A stretch of DNA of 64,000 nt from Clarkia xantiana subsp. parviflora (GCA_036873135.1 JAPTYO010000026.1:3576001-3640000), one strand, 5' to 3'. Positions 10,801 through 22,015 are shown, counted from the stretch's first letter. A program made the numbers and translations. The notes: a model not told the origin generated them from the sequence alone.

Positions 10801-13458
10801 GCCATTTCCCGTTAGTCTTTCTCACCAGCACCGGATTAGCAACCCAAGTTTGGAATCGGAGCTCTTTAATAAACCCAGCATCGAGCAACCTGCCCACCTC
10901 CTGCTGGATCGCGATCTTCTTATCTGTGCCCATCGGACGCCTTTTCTGCGTAATAGGCTTTATTGCGGGGTCTATCTTCAGCTCGTGTACGATCACATCG
11001 GGACTGATTCCTGGCATGTCGCTCGGGGACCAGGCAAACAGTTCCTTGAACTCTTTCAGCAGTTCAACCAATTTTTGGGCTGTCTCCTCAGTCAGGGCAG
11101 ACTCGATCTTCACCTTCCTCTGGGGTCCGTCGATCTCGACTTCTTTCAGATCTTCTACGGGGGCGGGACGCCCAAACTCTTCTCTAGGATCTGTATCTGT
11201 CTGGAGGACAGTCATGGCTTCTCGCCTCCTCCTTCGGGTGGCATTAACATAGCATTTTCGGGAAGCTACCTGGTCACCCTTGACTTTTCCGACCCCGTGG
11301 TCGGTCGGGAACTTCATCTTCTGGTGTACTATCGATGCAACCGCCATCAGGGGGTTGATGGTGGTTCTCCCGATAATCGCGTTGTAAGTCCCCGCGGAAT
11401 CAACTACCACGAACTCCACGTTCCTCCTTTCTGATTTCCACCCGCTACCAAACTCCACTGGAAGGGTGATTACCCCTAGCGGATAAGAGGTAGAGCCAGA
11501 GAACCCGACCATCGGGAAGTTTGCCTCCTTCAGATCTTTCTTCGTTTTCCCCATAGCCTCCAACGCGTCCATGAATAGAATGTCGGAGGAGCTCCCTCCG
11601 TCGATTAAACTTCGCTTCATCTCGAACCCGTCTACATCCAAGGTTACCACCAAGGCGTCGTCGTGCGGAGTTTCCACGCCTATGAGATCTTCCGATGAAA
11701 AGGAGATTACCATCTCTTCTTTTAAGGTCCAGGATCGGGACCTCTTACCTAGCACCACCGCCGTAGGGATTCTAGAGGCATAAACCTCTCGGGCCGATGA
11801 AGTATCACCTCCAGCAGCAAACCCTCCATGAATCACATTGATAGTGCCCCGTCTCTCCTTGCGAGCACCGGATGACTCTGGGTCGGTTCTCTTCTTCTTT
11901 GGGGACCGATCGCGGGATCGGGAACGGGACCGGGAGCGGGATCGACACCGCTTATCCCCGACGAATTCCTTGAGCTTCCCCTTCTGGATCAGCTTTTCGA
12001 TCTCCTTCTTCAGTTCCCGACAATGGTTGGTGTCGTGACCATTTGCGCGGTGAAATCGGCAGTAGCGATCCGTGCGAGATCCCAAGAATTCTCCATCCTT
12101 CTTTGGGGGGTACCTGGAGATACATTGTCGTTCCATGACCGTCAGTACCTCCGCCATGGAGCAGTTGAGAGGAATGTCGAGATCCTCCCGCTTATCCTTC
12201 CTTGAAGAACGCCTATCGTCCCTTCGATCAGGTCGGCCTCGATTCCGACTACTTTCGGTTTTACCTTTTGACTTACGATCGTCGAAAGGTTTAACCGACT
12301 GCTTCCCTTTATTCGACTTTGGGGGCTCCAGCTCTCCCGCGGCTATCTTCGACTCCTAGACATCGATTTGCCGTTTCACCCTCTTCTGTAGTGCCTCCAT
12401 ATTCCACACAGCTTTCTCAGCCACGCTGTGCATCAGATCGGAACCATACGGGGCCGTTAAGTTCCGAATGAAGGTACGAATGGTCTCACCTTCCGAGATC
12501 TCTTCATCAATCTCTGCCACACTGGCAGTATACCGCTGTTAATAGTGCGCCAGCGATTCGTCGGGCCTCTGTACCACCTGGGTCAGGGACCTCACGCTCT
12601 TCAATAAACGTCTCCGACCCTGGTACTGCTGGATGAACCGGTCGTGCATATCCGCCCAGCAAGTGATGCAGCCTGGGGGCAGACTAAAGAACCAGGTCAG
12701 GGCTCTTTCTCCAAGTGTGTTCGGGAACAGCGTACACACTATGTCTTCATTCGGGGCTCTTCCCAGACATGCCATGAGGTGCTTCTGGACATGACGGACT
12801 GGATCTCCTTCACCATCGTACTCCTTTATCGTGGGGATACCCAGCCCTGGTGGGGCTAGGGTGTCTATGAGTCGGGGAACGAAGGGATGAGTAGATCTAT
12901 CCCTCAGCTCCGATACCAGTGGTTTCTGCTCTCCCATGCAGATGTTCACGATCTTTACCACCTGATCAGGGGTGATGGGACCATTCAGGGGAATGGTCCT
13001 GTGCTGTACTGGTCCTGGCCCATCAACAACGAACCTCTCTAGCTGGCCGGATGCCCTACTTCTGTCCTGGCCTCGGGGCGGAGCTTCCTGTGCGTTCCGA
13101 ACCTCTGCTGGTGGGGCCACTTCTTCCAACGGGGGCATCTCCTCCTGCCTCCTCGCAGCCTCTCTCCGATCCAAGAGGGCCTCCACGGCTGCCAAGAACA
13201 TAGGCATGGCTTCTGCCACCCCCTTGTCAGGTCCACAGCTGGGGGGGCCTCCTGCCCCCTATTGCCCTGGTGTTGAGCAGCAATGTCTTCAGGTCCTTCA
13301 TTGTGCCCCCCTGTCTGGGAGAGCTCAGCCGGGGGATGGTTCTGGTTTTCCTCCTGTTTTGGTAGTGAATTCAGAGTTGTTGCAGCAGGGTGACGGGAAC
13401 CACCAGATTGTCCCTGTCTTCTGTGCTTGCCAGCCGCCATCGATCGAGTAGAAGGCAT
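7866..13458 (-). pseudogene. Gag-pol polyprotein of element B, disabled by stops and frameshifts
   Basis: Reads from ATG 13458 (MPSTRSMAAG) to 7866. Domains in order: Retrotrans_gag (TLGERALTWFF), zinc-knuckle-like CRFHRANGHDTNHC, SR-dipeptide tract, protease (LIDGGSSSDILF), RT (AYVDDMLVK, near 10485), RNase H (EMYTDGSSS), integrase (HHCC, then DLVGPLP, VISDNGP and NGQVESAN) and a C-terminal tail (SFSGEHWKK). The F element holds the same protein in one frame, so the breaks are clear: 1-bp loss near 13222, TAA near 12540, TAG near 12358, TGA near 10704, TAA near 10257, 1-bp loss near 9390. No long active enzyme can be made. Confidence 0.9.
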
Positions 13459-13474
13459 ATCAGCTTTTTGTTTG

Positions 13475-13494
13475 TTTCCCACAGACGGCGCCAA
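13475..13494 (-). other. Primer-binding site of element B
   Basis: Minus strand TTGGCGCCGTCTGTGGGAAA directly follows the LTR end CCAACA. TGGCGCCGT complements the 3' end of plant tRNA-Asp; the match stops after nine or ten bases. The same site follows the LTRs of B2 and F. Confidence 0.75.
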
Positions 13495-14212
13495 TGTTGG
13501 ATCACGGTGGAACTCCGGCACGGACTTTGACGGCAATCCTAGCTCCTTTTCTCCACGCAATCCTGCAAGAGGGGATAGACCGGGCGGTGACCCAGAATCC
13601 CTCTCCGATGCTTAAATGAGTGCATAATACGAACTGGCAAGCAGTAATCTCAAGGGTATGTAATTCAACGTAAAATGTTCCGAGGTGACCTCTTGCCCTT
13701 TTATAGGCGAAGAGATGCCTCAGGTACCTGGTGAACCGTTGGGGGTGGTTAGCCCGTATCCCGCGTATCTCGGATGTGACCCCGCCTATCTAGGCCATGA
13801 TCTCGCTTATCTCGGCCACGCCCCGCGTATCTCGGCCACGCTCCGTGTATCTTAACCACGCTCCGCGTATCTCGGCCACGCCCCGTGTATCTTGGCCTTA
13901 TCCTCTGGTAACGAGTCCCGACTCCCGTCGGGGACTCCAGAGTTATCTCATTTTGTCACCGCTCGGGGCCCCTCGTCATCGTGACAGGGCCAATCGTTCT
14001 CAGGGATTTGTCATCGGGGCCTACTTAAAGGCTTCTCATCGGGAGCTTCCAGCTCAGCTGTCGGGACCGACTCTGTCGGGACCTTTCATCATCGGGACTC
14101 CCTTAGTCGGGACCCTTCTCCTGGGTCGTCTTGACCTTCACTCGGGGCCTGGTGGGCCTGTTTGTCGTTTCCTCACCGTTAAAGGGCCTGACGGCTGTAG
14201 TCGGACCCATCA
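13495..14212 (-). repeat. 5' LTR of element B (718 bp)
   Basis: On the minus strand it starts TGATGGGTCC (14212) and ends GTGATCCAACA (13495). A TATA box (TATAAAA) lies at 13705-13699. U3 contains a degenerate 20-bp repeat (CGTATCTCGGCCACGCCCCG on the plus strand, 13765-13905) that also occurs in the LTRs of B2 and F. Confidence 0.9.
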
Positions 14213-14217
14213 GTAAT
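14213..14217. repeat. Target-site duplicate of element B (GTAAT)
   Basis: Five bases next to B's 5' LTR end; the sequence beyond continues into copia fragment E. The partner copy lies outside the window, so this is predicted rather than confirmed. Confidence 0.4.
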
Positions 14218-15247
14218 GACAAAGTGTTTCTACTAATCTATGTTGATTATCTTCTAATCACTGGTTCTAATACCAAGATGATCAATCAATTGAAACACAC
14301 ACTTCAAATTGATGGATTTGGGGGACTTGAGGTACCTTCTGGGTTTGGAGATTGTAAGATCAAATCAAGGACTTGTGATCAATCAAAGGAAATATGCTAT
14401 GGAGCTCATTGAGGAGGTTGGCTTAGGGGCTGCAAGGCCTTCTGAAACTCCTATGGAATTCAATGTCAAGCTCACCACACATGAGTATGACAAAGCATCC
14501 AACTCCAACACTGATGACGTGCTATTAGAGGATGCTACTTCATATAGGAGACTTATTGGTAAATTGCTATATCTTACCATGACAAGACCAGACATTAGCT
14601 TCTCAGTCCAAAGACTAACTCAATTTGTTGACAAGCCAAAGAAGTCTCACTATGAAGCTGCCATAAGGATAATCAAGTACATCAAGGGCACCCCAGGCCA
14701 AGGCTTGATCTATCCTTCCAACAACAACCTTAATTTGAGCAAGTTTTGTGATTCTGATTGGGCTGCTTGCCCTTTTAGTAGGAAGTCAGTGAGTGCCTAT
14801 TGTGTTAAGCTTGGTGCAGCCATGCTAGCTTGGAAGGTCAAGAAGCAAGATACCATTTCCCTATCAAGTGCTGAAGCAGAGTATAGATGCCTTAGAGTTG
14901 CTATTCAAGAGGCACTTTGGGTAGGAAAAATTCTCAAGGAACTTGGTTTGCAAGTAAACCTTCCTATCCCAATATACACAGATAGTCAAGCAGCTGTGAA
15001 GATTGCTAAAAATCCAATGTTCCATGAGCGTACCAAACACATTGAATTGAATTGTCATTTCACAAGACACCACAATGGACAAGGCAGGATTGGTGTTGAA
15101 TACATTCCTTCAAAGGATCAACTAGCTGACTTGCTAACCAAGGCTTTAGTGAAGAACCAACACTTGGCTTTGTTAAAGCTATATGGGATCAAGGATGTCT
15201 TTCAAGAAAGAAAAGAAGAAGAAGAAGAAAGGGATGGGAGAATATAG
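14218..15247 (+). pseudogene. Copia fragment E: reverse transcriptase C-terminal part and RNase H
   Basis: The frame starts in the RT active-site region (LLIYVDYLLITGSN, where the usual YVDD reads YVDY). It shifts frame near 14315 and is then open from 14309 to 15247. Recognisable parts are RKYAMELIEEVGL, SYRRLIGKLLYLTMTRPDIS, RNase H (FCDSDWAACPFSRKSVSAYC, SLSSAEAEYR, IYTDSQAAV) and the C-terminal ADLLTKAL. The end is Glu-rich from a GAAGAA run. Gag, protease, integrase and most of RT are missing because the fragment starts where element B inserted; the upstream half must lie left of the window. Confidence 0.85.
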
Positions 15248-15442
15248 AGTGTAGTATATGTTGATGGTTCATATTGTCTATACTCACTCTTAGTTGCATA
15301 CATAGTGTAAGTGTCTACACTAACAATTAGTTGTATACACCGGCCACTAGGTTAAGCTAGCATAGTCCTATTTGGTGAGCCTAGTCTCACTTAGTATATA
15401 TAGTGCACACTTTAGTTTGTAATCTCTAATCATCAATGAAGT
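15248..15442 (+). other. Sequence downstream of copia E, probably a truncated LTR
   Basis: A purine-rich AAAGGGATGGGAGAATA precedes it, as expected of a PPT. The 195 bp that follow are AT-rich and contain TATATATAGTGCACAC, a possible promoter. I cannot define its ends because no second copy is in the window. It passes into copia D1 near 15460. Confidence 0.4.
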
Positions 15443-15994
15443 ATGATTCAAGCTTATAATAAAGCTCGACTTGTCGCGAAAGGATACACACACCGATTGT
15501 GCCTTATACCAAAGTCTGGGCCATTTTGTCCTTGTTTGCTAGCCACGATCTCGAGTTGCACTACATGGATGTTAAGATTGCCTTCCTTCATTGGAAATTG
15601 GAAGAATAGATCTACATGGAGCAACAAGAATGTTTCATATCCCCTGGGAATGAACGTATCGTAAATGTTCATGAGGATCCTTACATGTATGCTAGGACCT
15701 TTGAGTCAAAGTAAGTCATCATGATGTTATACGTCATTGAAATCCTTATTTGGGCGAACAACGTAAGTTATATAAAGAAATCAAAGTCCTGGTTAGCATT
15801 TGTATTTTAGATGAAAGACATGAGCGAGGCCACTTACATCCTAGGCATTAGGATTGCAAGAGATCGTGGTGCTCAGGAAGCCTATATCAACAAGTTGTTA
15901 AGAAGGTTCATTCTCTATGATGCAAAACCCGTGGAGACTCAGGTTGTATATAGGTACTCGTTGTCGAATCGTGATGGCCCAAAGAAGCTGGCAG
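15443..15994 (+). pseudogene. Copia D1, left part: degenerate reverse transcriptase
   Basis: It begins at the RT motif KARLVAKGYT and runs in broken frames to MKDMSEATYILGIRIARD and KPVETQV. The active-site box is ruined: the position matching YVDD reads YVIE near 15733. It resumes after C' at 25554. The order and content match D2 (28985-29560). The 5' LTR, gag, protease and integrase of D1 are absent. Confidence 0.8.
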
Positions 15995-15999
15995 AGCGT
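15995..15999. repeat. Target-site duplicate of C', left copy (AGCGT)
   Basis: AGCGT directly before TGATGG. The same five bases follow the 3' LTR at 25549-25553. Confidence 0.95.
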
Positions 16000-16758
16000 T
16001 GATGGATATACGCCCAATTTGAACCCGTTGACTTCCGAATCGTTGTATTTTTATCATCCCATTAATGATTGTAAATCGAAACTTCAACCCGAACACTCCA
16101 CGAGAACACCAACGGCTCGGACGAGGCCGAAGCGCTCGTCCGGCCGAGTCAAACTCACCTAGGTGAGGTTGGGTGGCCACACCCGACCCGATCTCCCCTA
16201 GGGGGATGGAGTTGGCCAACCCCATCCTCCCTAGGAGGGGTTGGGTGCCCTCACCCAACCCCTACCCTTGGGGGTCGGATTTCCCTTCCTCCCAAGGGTC
16301 CCGGCACCATTTTTGGACTCCCATACTCGGTTTATTCCGCCTACCTTCTCCGTATCCTAAAGTCTTAATTATGCGTTTAACGGTTAATTAACTGTATTTA
16401 AAGGTTAACGATGTCATTAAGCCATCTTAATGACACCGTTGCCTATAAATACCCCACCTCCACTATTCATTGGGACATCTTGGCAATTTGGATAATTTTG
16501 CTCTAACATCTCTCTAGCTTTATCTCTCTAAAAAACGTACTGACTTAGGCATCGGAGAGGGTTCATCAGGCAGCACCCCCCCCCCCCCCCCTCTGTGCCT
16601 GGTACTGCCCCTTCTGCAGGGCGAAAGGAGAAAAGAAGCTAAGGAAGGAAGGACGCAAGCTAAGACAGTGCAACCCGAGAGTACCGGATCCTACACATCT
16701 CCAGTGAGAAACGAGATTTGAGCCGACCACCCGTTGACCCTGATCTCGGAACCTAACA
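16000..16758 (+). repeat. 5' LTR of C' (759 bp)
   Basis: Termini TGATGGATATAC and CGGAACCTAACA. TATA box TATAAAT at 16444-16450. Compared with the 3' LTR it has a longer poly-C run (near 16577-16595), one extra palindromic GATCTCCCCTAGGGGG unit and scattered substitutions, so the insertion is not brand-new. Confidence 0.93.
16444..16450 (+). promoter_or_regulatory. TATA box of the C' 5' LTR
   Basis: TATAAAT in GCCTATAAATACCCCACC, about 365 bp upstream of the polyprotein ATG. It is the likely promoter for the genomic RNA. Confidence 0.65.
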
Positions 16759-16760
16759 CT

Positions 16761-16778
16761 TGGCGCCGTCAGTGGGCT
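16761..16778 (+). other. Primer-binding site of C'
   Basis: TGGCGCCGTCAGTGGGCT, two bases after the LTR end. TGGCGCCGT complements the tRNA-Asp 3' end; the downstream bases differ from those in B and F (TCTGTGGG). Confidence 0.75.
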
Positions 16779-16809
16779 TCAGACAGAAAGCCTAATTATC
16801 ACCAGCTAG

Positions 16810-19800
16810 ATGGCAGGCGTATATGTCATTCATGGGGGTTATGGAGCTGGGGGAGAGTCAGCGAATGCTAGGGAAGCGTACATGGCACAGTTAGAAGACC
16901 ATAAACCAAAGGAAGAACAAGCAGAAGGAAAGAGAGAAGATATAATACAATTTTCAAGAAGAGACATGGAGCATGTGCTACCAGACAACAAGGATGCCCT
17001 GGTCATAGCAATGAAGATCACTGATATGGACATTGGAAGAATCCTAGTAGACAGTGGAAGCTCACCCAACATCATTAGCAAGAAAGACCTCAACATACTG
17101 GGAGTACGACCAAGTAGCATAAAACAGGTCCACTCCCCCTTGGTGGGATTTTCAGGAGAACCAACATACCCACTGGGGGCTGTCACATTACCCGTGACAT
17201 TGGGGGTAGGCCAGAAGCAGTTAAAAATCGATGTTCCTTTCTTCATCACAGAAGAAATGGAGGAATACAATGGAGTCATGGGCACCACTACAATCAACAA
17301 GTGGGGTATGGTACCATCAACACAACATCAGAAAATGAAATTCCCCACAGGCCAAGGAATAGGGGAAGTAAAGGGTAACCAGAAGGTAGCAAGGAAATGT
17401 GCAAGGATTGCATTTGGCAAGAGGAAGAAAACAAGAGAGGTCCTACTAGTAGATGAGGACCCAAGAGAAGATCATGGAAGACCAGCCCCCATGGAAGAAC
17501 TAAAAGAGATACTCATAGAAGAACCCGATAGGAAGGCCAAAATCGGGACCGCCTTATCTCAGGAAGAGGAAAACCACTTAGTAGCTTTACTAAGGGAATA
17601 CAAGGATCTGTTCGCCTGGTCACCAAGCGATATGCCAGGAATATCAGAAGAAGTAATCTCACACAAGCTCAATATAGACGCGGCAACGCGACCAATAACA
17701 CAAAAGGTAAGGCCAATGGGAGGAAGCAAAAAGATAGCTATCCAGGAAGAAGTGGAAAAGCTATTGAAGGCAAATTTCATCAAGGAGATCAGATTCCAAA
17801 CATGGGTGGCAAACCCAGTACTGGTAAAGAAGGCGGGAGGAAGTTGGAGAATGTGCATCGATTATCGCGACCTAAACAAAGCATGCCCCAAGGACTCATA
17901 TCCGCTACCAAGAATAGATCAGTTAGTGGATGCAACATCAGGTCACCAACTAATGAGCTTCATGGATGCATACTCAGGATATAACCAGATAAAAATGGCC
18001 CCTGAGGACGCCCCTCACACAGCATTCTACGCTGATAGCGAGATATACCATTACACGGTGATGCCTTTCGGACTCATAAATGCTGGAGCGACATACCAAA
18101 GAATTGTCAACAAAATCTTCGGGGACATGATAGGGAAGACAATGGAGGCATATGTGGACGATATGATAGTCAAATCCAAAGAGAAGAAGGACCATGTGGA
18201 GAACCTTCGCTCAACATTTGAGAGGATGAGGCAATACCAAGTCCGTCTAAACCCGAAAAAATGCGCATATGGGGTGCAATCAGGGAAATTTTTAGGCTTC
18301 ATGGTAAGCCAGCGAGGCATAGAGGTAAACCCCGAAAAACTACAAGCAATTGAAGAAATGCAGTCACCTACGAAGCACAAAGAGGTTCAACGACTGAACG
18401 GGAGGTTGGCAGCCTTTAACAGATTCCTATCCAAAATAGGAGACAAGGCATTACCCTTCTTTGAAGTACTAAGGGCAAACAAGAAATTCGAATGGACACC
18501 GAGATGTGAGGAAGCCTTCCAGCAACTCAAACAACATCTAAAGACACTACCACCCCTAGCAAAGCCTACACCAGGGGAGCCCCTCTACCTCTACATCTCC
18601 GTGAGCAACGTGGCAGTAAGCTCAGTGCTAATTAAAGAAGAAAACGCTGCACAATTGCCGGTATACTTCGTAAGCAAAACATTGGCAAAGTATGAGATCA
18701 ACTACTTGCCAATAGAAAAATACCTCTATGCACTGATTATATCAGCAAGAAAGTTGAGACCGTATTTTCATGGGTATGAAGTAACAGTCCTCACAGACCA
18801 ACCATTGAAACACCTCCTCCAAAGACCAGACACATCGGGAAGACTGACCAAATGGGCAATTGAGCTAAGTGAGTTCCGTATTCATTTTTCCCCAAGAACA
18901 GCCATAAAGGGGCAGGCTCTAGCAGATTTTATTGCCGAATTCACCGGAATTAATCCAGACGAAGACCTGGGAGAAGTCAAAACTACAAGCGAGGCAAGTA
19001 GTAGTCAGGAGACACAACCAGAAGAATTATGGGAGATGCATACTGATGGGTCATCCAACGGAGGAGGTTCAGGTGCAGGCCTCTTACTATACCCACCAAA
19101 CAGCGATACACCTATGCGCTATGCCATGGCACTCACCTTTAAGGCAACAAACAATGAGGCTGAGTACGAAGCACTGATAACTGGCCTGAGAATAGCCAAA
19201 GGAGTAGGGGCAAAGCATCTAAGAGTCAAGTGCGATTCTCAACTAGTTGTCAATCAAGTGAAAGGAATCTACACTGCAAAGTCCGAAAACATGCAGAAGT
19301 ACTTGTAGCAAGCCAGGGACCTAATAAAGAGCTTCCAAAGCTTCGACATTGAGTCAGTCCCAAGAGAACAAAACCAAGAGGCAGACGCCTTAAGTAAACT
19401 AGCCCTAGGGATAGAAGCAGGCAAAGAGGTTCACTTTGTAGAGCAAAGAATGCAATCAGTGATAGAACAAATGGAGGTTCTAGTAATAGATGAAGCAGAA
19501 GCCTGGATGACCCCAATGCGTCAATACATCATGGAAGGAAAACTCCCAAAGGATAAGGTGGAGGCAGTCAAGATTGAAAGGATGGCTAGGAATTACGCAG
19601 TGATGGACAATGAACTCTATAAGAAGGGATACTCCACACCTTTCCTCAAATGCATAACATACCCAGAAACAGAGAGAGTGCTTGCAGAACTCCATGAGGG
19701 AGATGCGGGGTGCCATGAGGGAGCACGGTCAATAAGCCGAAAGGTCTACAACCTAGGATACTATTGGCCATCAATGAGCAAAGAAGTAGCAGACTTGGTA

Positions 19801-20736
19801 CAAAAATGTGATCACTGCCAAAGGTACTCTAGAAATATAACAGCCCCAGCAGCAAAGCTAAGCTCCATCTCGGGAGCCTGGCCATTCGCACAATGGGGGA
19901 TTGATCTGATAGGCCCCCTACCGAGAACAAAAGGTCAGAAGACTTGCATAATTGTAGCAATAGACTACTTCTCCAAGTGGATAGAAGCAAAGGCAATGGG
20001 GAAGACAACAGACGACCAAGTCGTCAATTTCATCCAATCCCACATTGTCTCGAGGTACGGGGTGCCAAAAGCAATAATAAGTGACAATGGCCCACATTTC
20101 AAGAGCAAGAAACTGCAGTGGTATTGCGAAAGACTGAATATAGAGCACCGTTTCACATCAGTAAAGCACCCTTAGACAAACGGACAGGTAGAGTCGGCAA
20201 ACAAAATAGTGCTAGATGGCCTAAAGAAACGACTCCATGCTACCAAGGGAAGTTGGGTAGATGAGCTGGAAAATGTTCTATGGGCAGTGCGAACAACACC
20301 AAAGATAGCCACAGGAGAAACGCCATTTGGCCTAGTGTACGGGACCGAAGCGGCAGCACCAGCAGAAATGGCAGTATCATCCCTAAGGACCACGTACTTT
20401 GAAGAGCATGAGAACAACAAAGCAAGGCTTCTAGAATTAGACATGGTGGAGGATAAAAGATGGAATTCAGAAGAAGCACAGGCACGAATGCGCCTTGTAT
20501 CAGCAAGATATTACAACCGCCAAGTCAAGGAGAGGCAATTCCACGTAGGGGAACTGGTGCTCAGAAAGAACGAGTTCTCACACTTAGACCAAGTCAGAAA
20601 ATTATCTCCAAAGTGGGAAGGACCATACAAGATAGCGTCGGTTCCCTACGCAAATGCTTACCGACTCGAGGATGGGGAGGGGTATATCTCCACAAACACC
20701 TTCAGTGGGGAGCACCTAAAGAAGTACTACGTCTAA
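16810..20736 (+). pseudogene. C' polyprotein: protease, RT, RNase H, integrase (no gag), two in-frame stops
   Basis: The ATG lies 51 bp after the LTR and the protein opens at VYVIHGGYGAGG, which in B and F is the linker between gag and protease. The whole gag is therefore missing. Domains: protease (LVDSGSSPNII, a true DSG unlike the DGG of B and F), RT (AYVDDMIVK), RNase H (EMHTDGSSN), integrase HHCC (CHEGARSISRK, CDHCQRYSRN), DLIGPLP, IISDNGPHF, NGQVESAN, and C-terminal FSGEHLKKYYV. One frame throughout, cut by TAG at 19306 and TAG at 20173; the second replaces a Gln that is CAG in F. The coding style is A-rich, unlike the GC-rich B and F. Mobilisation would have needed gag from another element. 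Confidence 0.9.
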
Positions 20737-21035
20737 GTAGAAAGCACAAGCAAAAGACCATATCCTTAGTTTCATATTTAGCACTTTGCATGTTCAAGCT
20801 TTCTAAGTTTTTCAAAAACAACTTTTGAGAAGGAGAAATCACGAAGTTACTCCAACTCTACAACTATCTTTGATTTCCTCCAAAGGGTGTCTTGACCCAC
20901 CCAAGGCACCCCATCTGTACAAAAAACATGAATGCTCTTAAGGGAGTAGGATTTCCTTCAAAGGTATTTTCCAATGAATGTGATGATATAATCATGAAGT
21001 TGTCCTTACACAGATATGACTTCAAGTCAACGACA
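20737..21035 (+). other. Spacer after pol in C'
   Basis: AT-rich sequence between the polyprotein stop and the first tandem array, with no coding potential that I recognise. It is part of the 3' UTR of the pol transcript. Confidence 0.5.
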
Positions 21036-21690
21036 GTTTCGACGCCCCCAAGAGCGTATCTTGAGAGTAGTTCTTATACTACGACATTCGACGCCCCCAA
21101 GAGCGTATCTTGAGAGTAGTTTTCATACTACGACCCTCGACGCCCCCAAGAGCGTATCTTGAGAGTAGTGTTCATACTACGACCTTCGACGCCCCCAAGA
21201 GCGTATCTTGAGAGTAGTTATTACACTACGACCTTCGACGCACCAAGAGCGTATCTTGAGAGTGGTTTCCAAAAACTACGAACTTCGACGCCTCCAAGAG
21301 CGTATCTTGAGAGTAGTTATTACACTACGACCTTCGACGCACCAAGAGCGTATCTTGAGAGTGGTTTCCAAAAACTACGAACTTCGACGCCCCCAGGAGT
21401 GTATCTTGAGAGTAGTGTTCATACTACGAATTTCGACGCCCCCAGGAGCGTATCTTGAGAGTAGTGTTCATACTACGACATTCGACGCACCAAGAGCGTA
21501 TCTTGAGAGTGGTTTCCAAAAACTACGAACTTCGACGCCCCCAGGAGCGTATCTTGAGGTAGACTTGCAACCTACCAGATTCGACGCCCCCAAGAGCGTA
21601 TCTTGAGGTAGAAAAAACACTACCAGATTCGACGCCCCCCAGAGCGTATCTTGAGGTAGATTTCAAACTACCAGCTTCGACGCCCACCAG
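21036..21690. repeat. Approximately 49-bp tandem array in C' (GACGCCCCCAAGAGCGTATC units)
   Basis: About 13-14 units, each with CGACGCCCCCAAGAGCGTAT then CTTGAGAGTAGT and a variable tail (TTCATACTACGA, TTACACTACGA or TTTCCAAAAACTACGA). The tails alternate near 21200-21400, so two-unit blocks have been duplicated. The last three units change to a GAGGTAGA form. ORFs with repeated AYLESS-type peptides come from this periodicity. Confidence 0.9.
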
Positions 21691-22015
21691 GAGCGTATCT
21701 TTGGTCTAACCTGAGCCCTCCGGGAGCCTATCCTGTGAAACGTTAAGCGCCCTCCGAGAGCCTGTCTCGTGAACAGTTTTCGACGCCAACCAGGAGCGTA
21801 TCTTTGGTCTAACCTGTGCCCTCCGGGAGCCTATCCTGTGAAACGTTAAGTGCCCTCCGAGAGCCTGTCTCGTGAACAGTTTTCGACGCCAACCAGGAGC
21901 GTATCTTTGGTCTAACCTGTGCCCTCCAGGAGCCTATCCTGTGAAAAGTTAAGTGCCCTCCGAGAGCCTGTCTCGTGATCAGATTCGACGCCCACCAAGA
22001 GCGTATCTTTGGTCT
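21690..22015. repeat. Second, approximately 110-bp tandem array in C'
   Basis: About three units. Each holds CAGGAGCGTATCTTTGGTCT, then GGGAGCCTATCCTGTGAAA, GTTAAG and GAGAGCCTGTCTCGTGAAC. The GAGCGTATCTT core is shared with the first array, so this looks like a longer unit built from the same seed. Confidence 0.85.

Larger units (their letters stand above)
3779..14212 (-). mobile_element. Gypsy/Tat-type element B, complete except for its 3' LTR, which is split by C
   Basis: Minus-strand element. The 5' LTR is 14212-13495, followed by PBS, gag-pol (13458-7866, disabled), a tandem array (7114-7865), an antisense gene (4241-7113, plus strand), PPT and the first 85 bp of the 3' LTR (3863-3779). 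These 85 bp differ from 14212-14128 at one position by eye. The remainder of the 3' LTR lies left of the window, beyond element C. B is inserted in copia fragment E; target duplicate GTAAT at 14213-14217. Confidence 0.9.

Noticed and set aside
16573..16595. Poly-C run in the C' 5' LTR as a functional signal
   Set aside because: Run length differs between the two LTRs of the same element, as expected of slippage.
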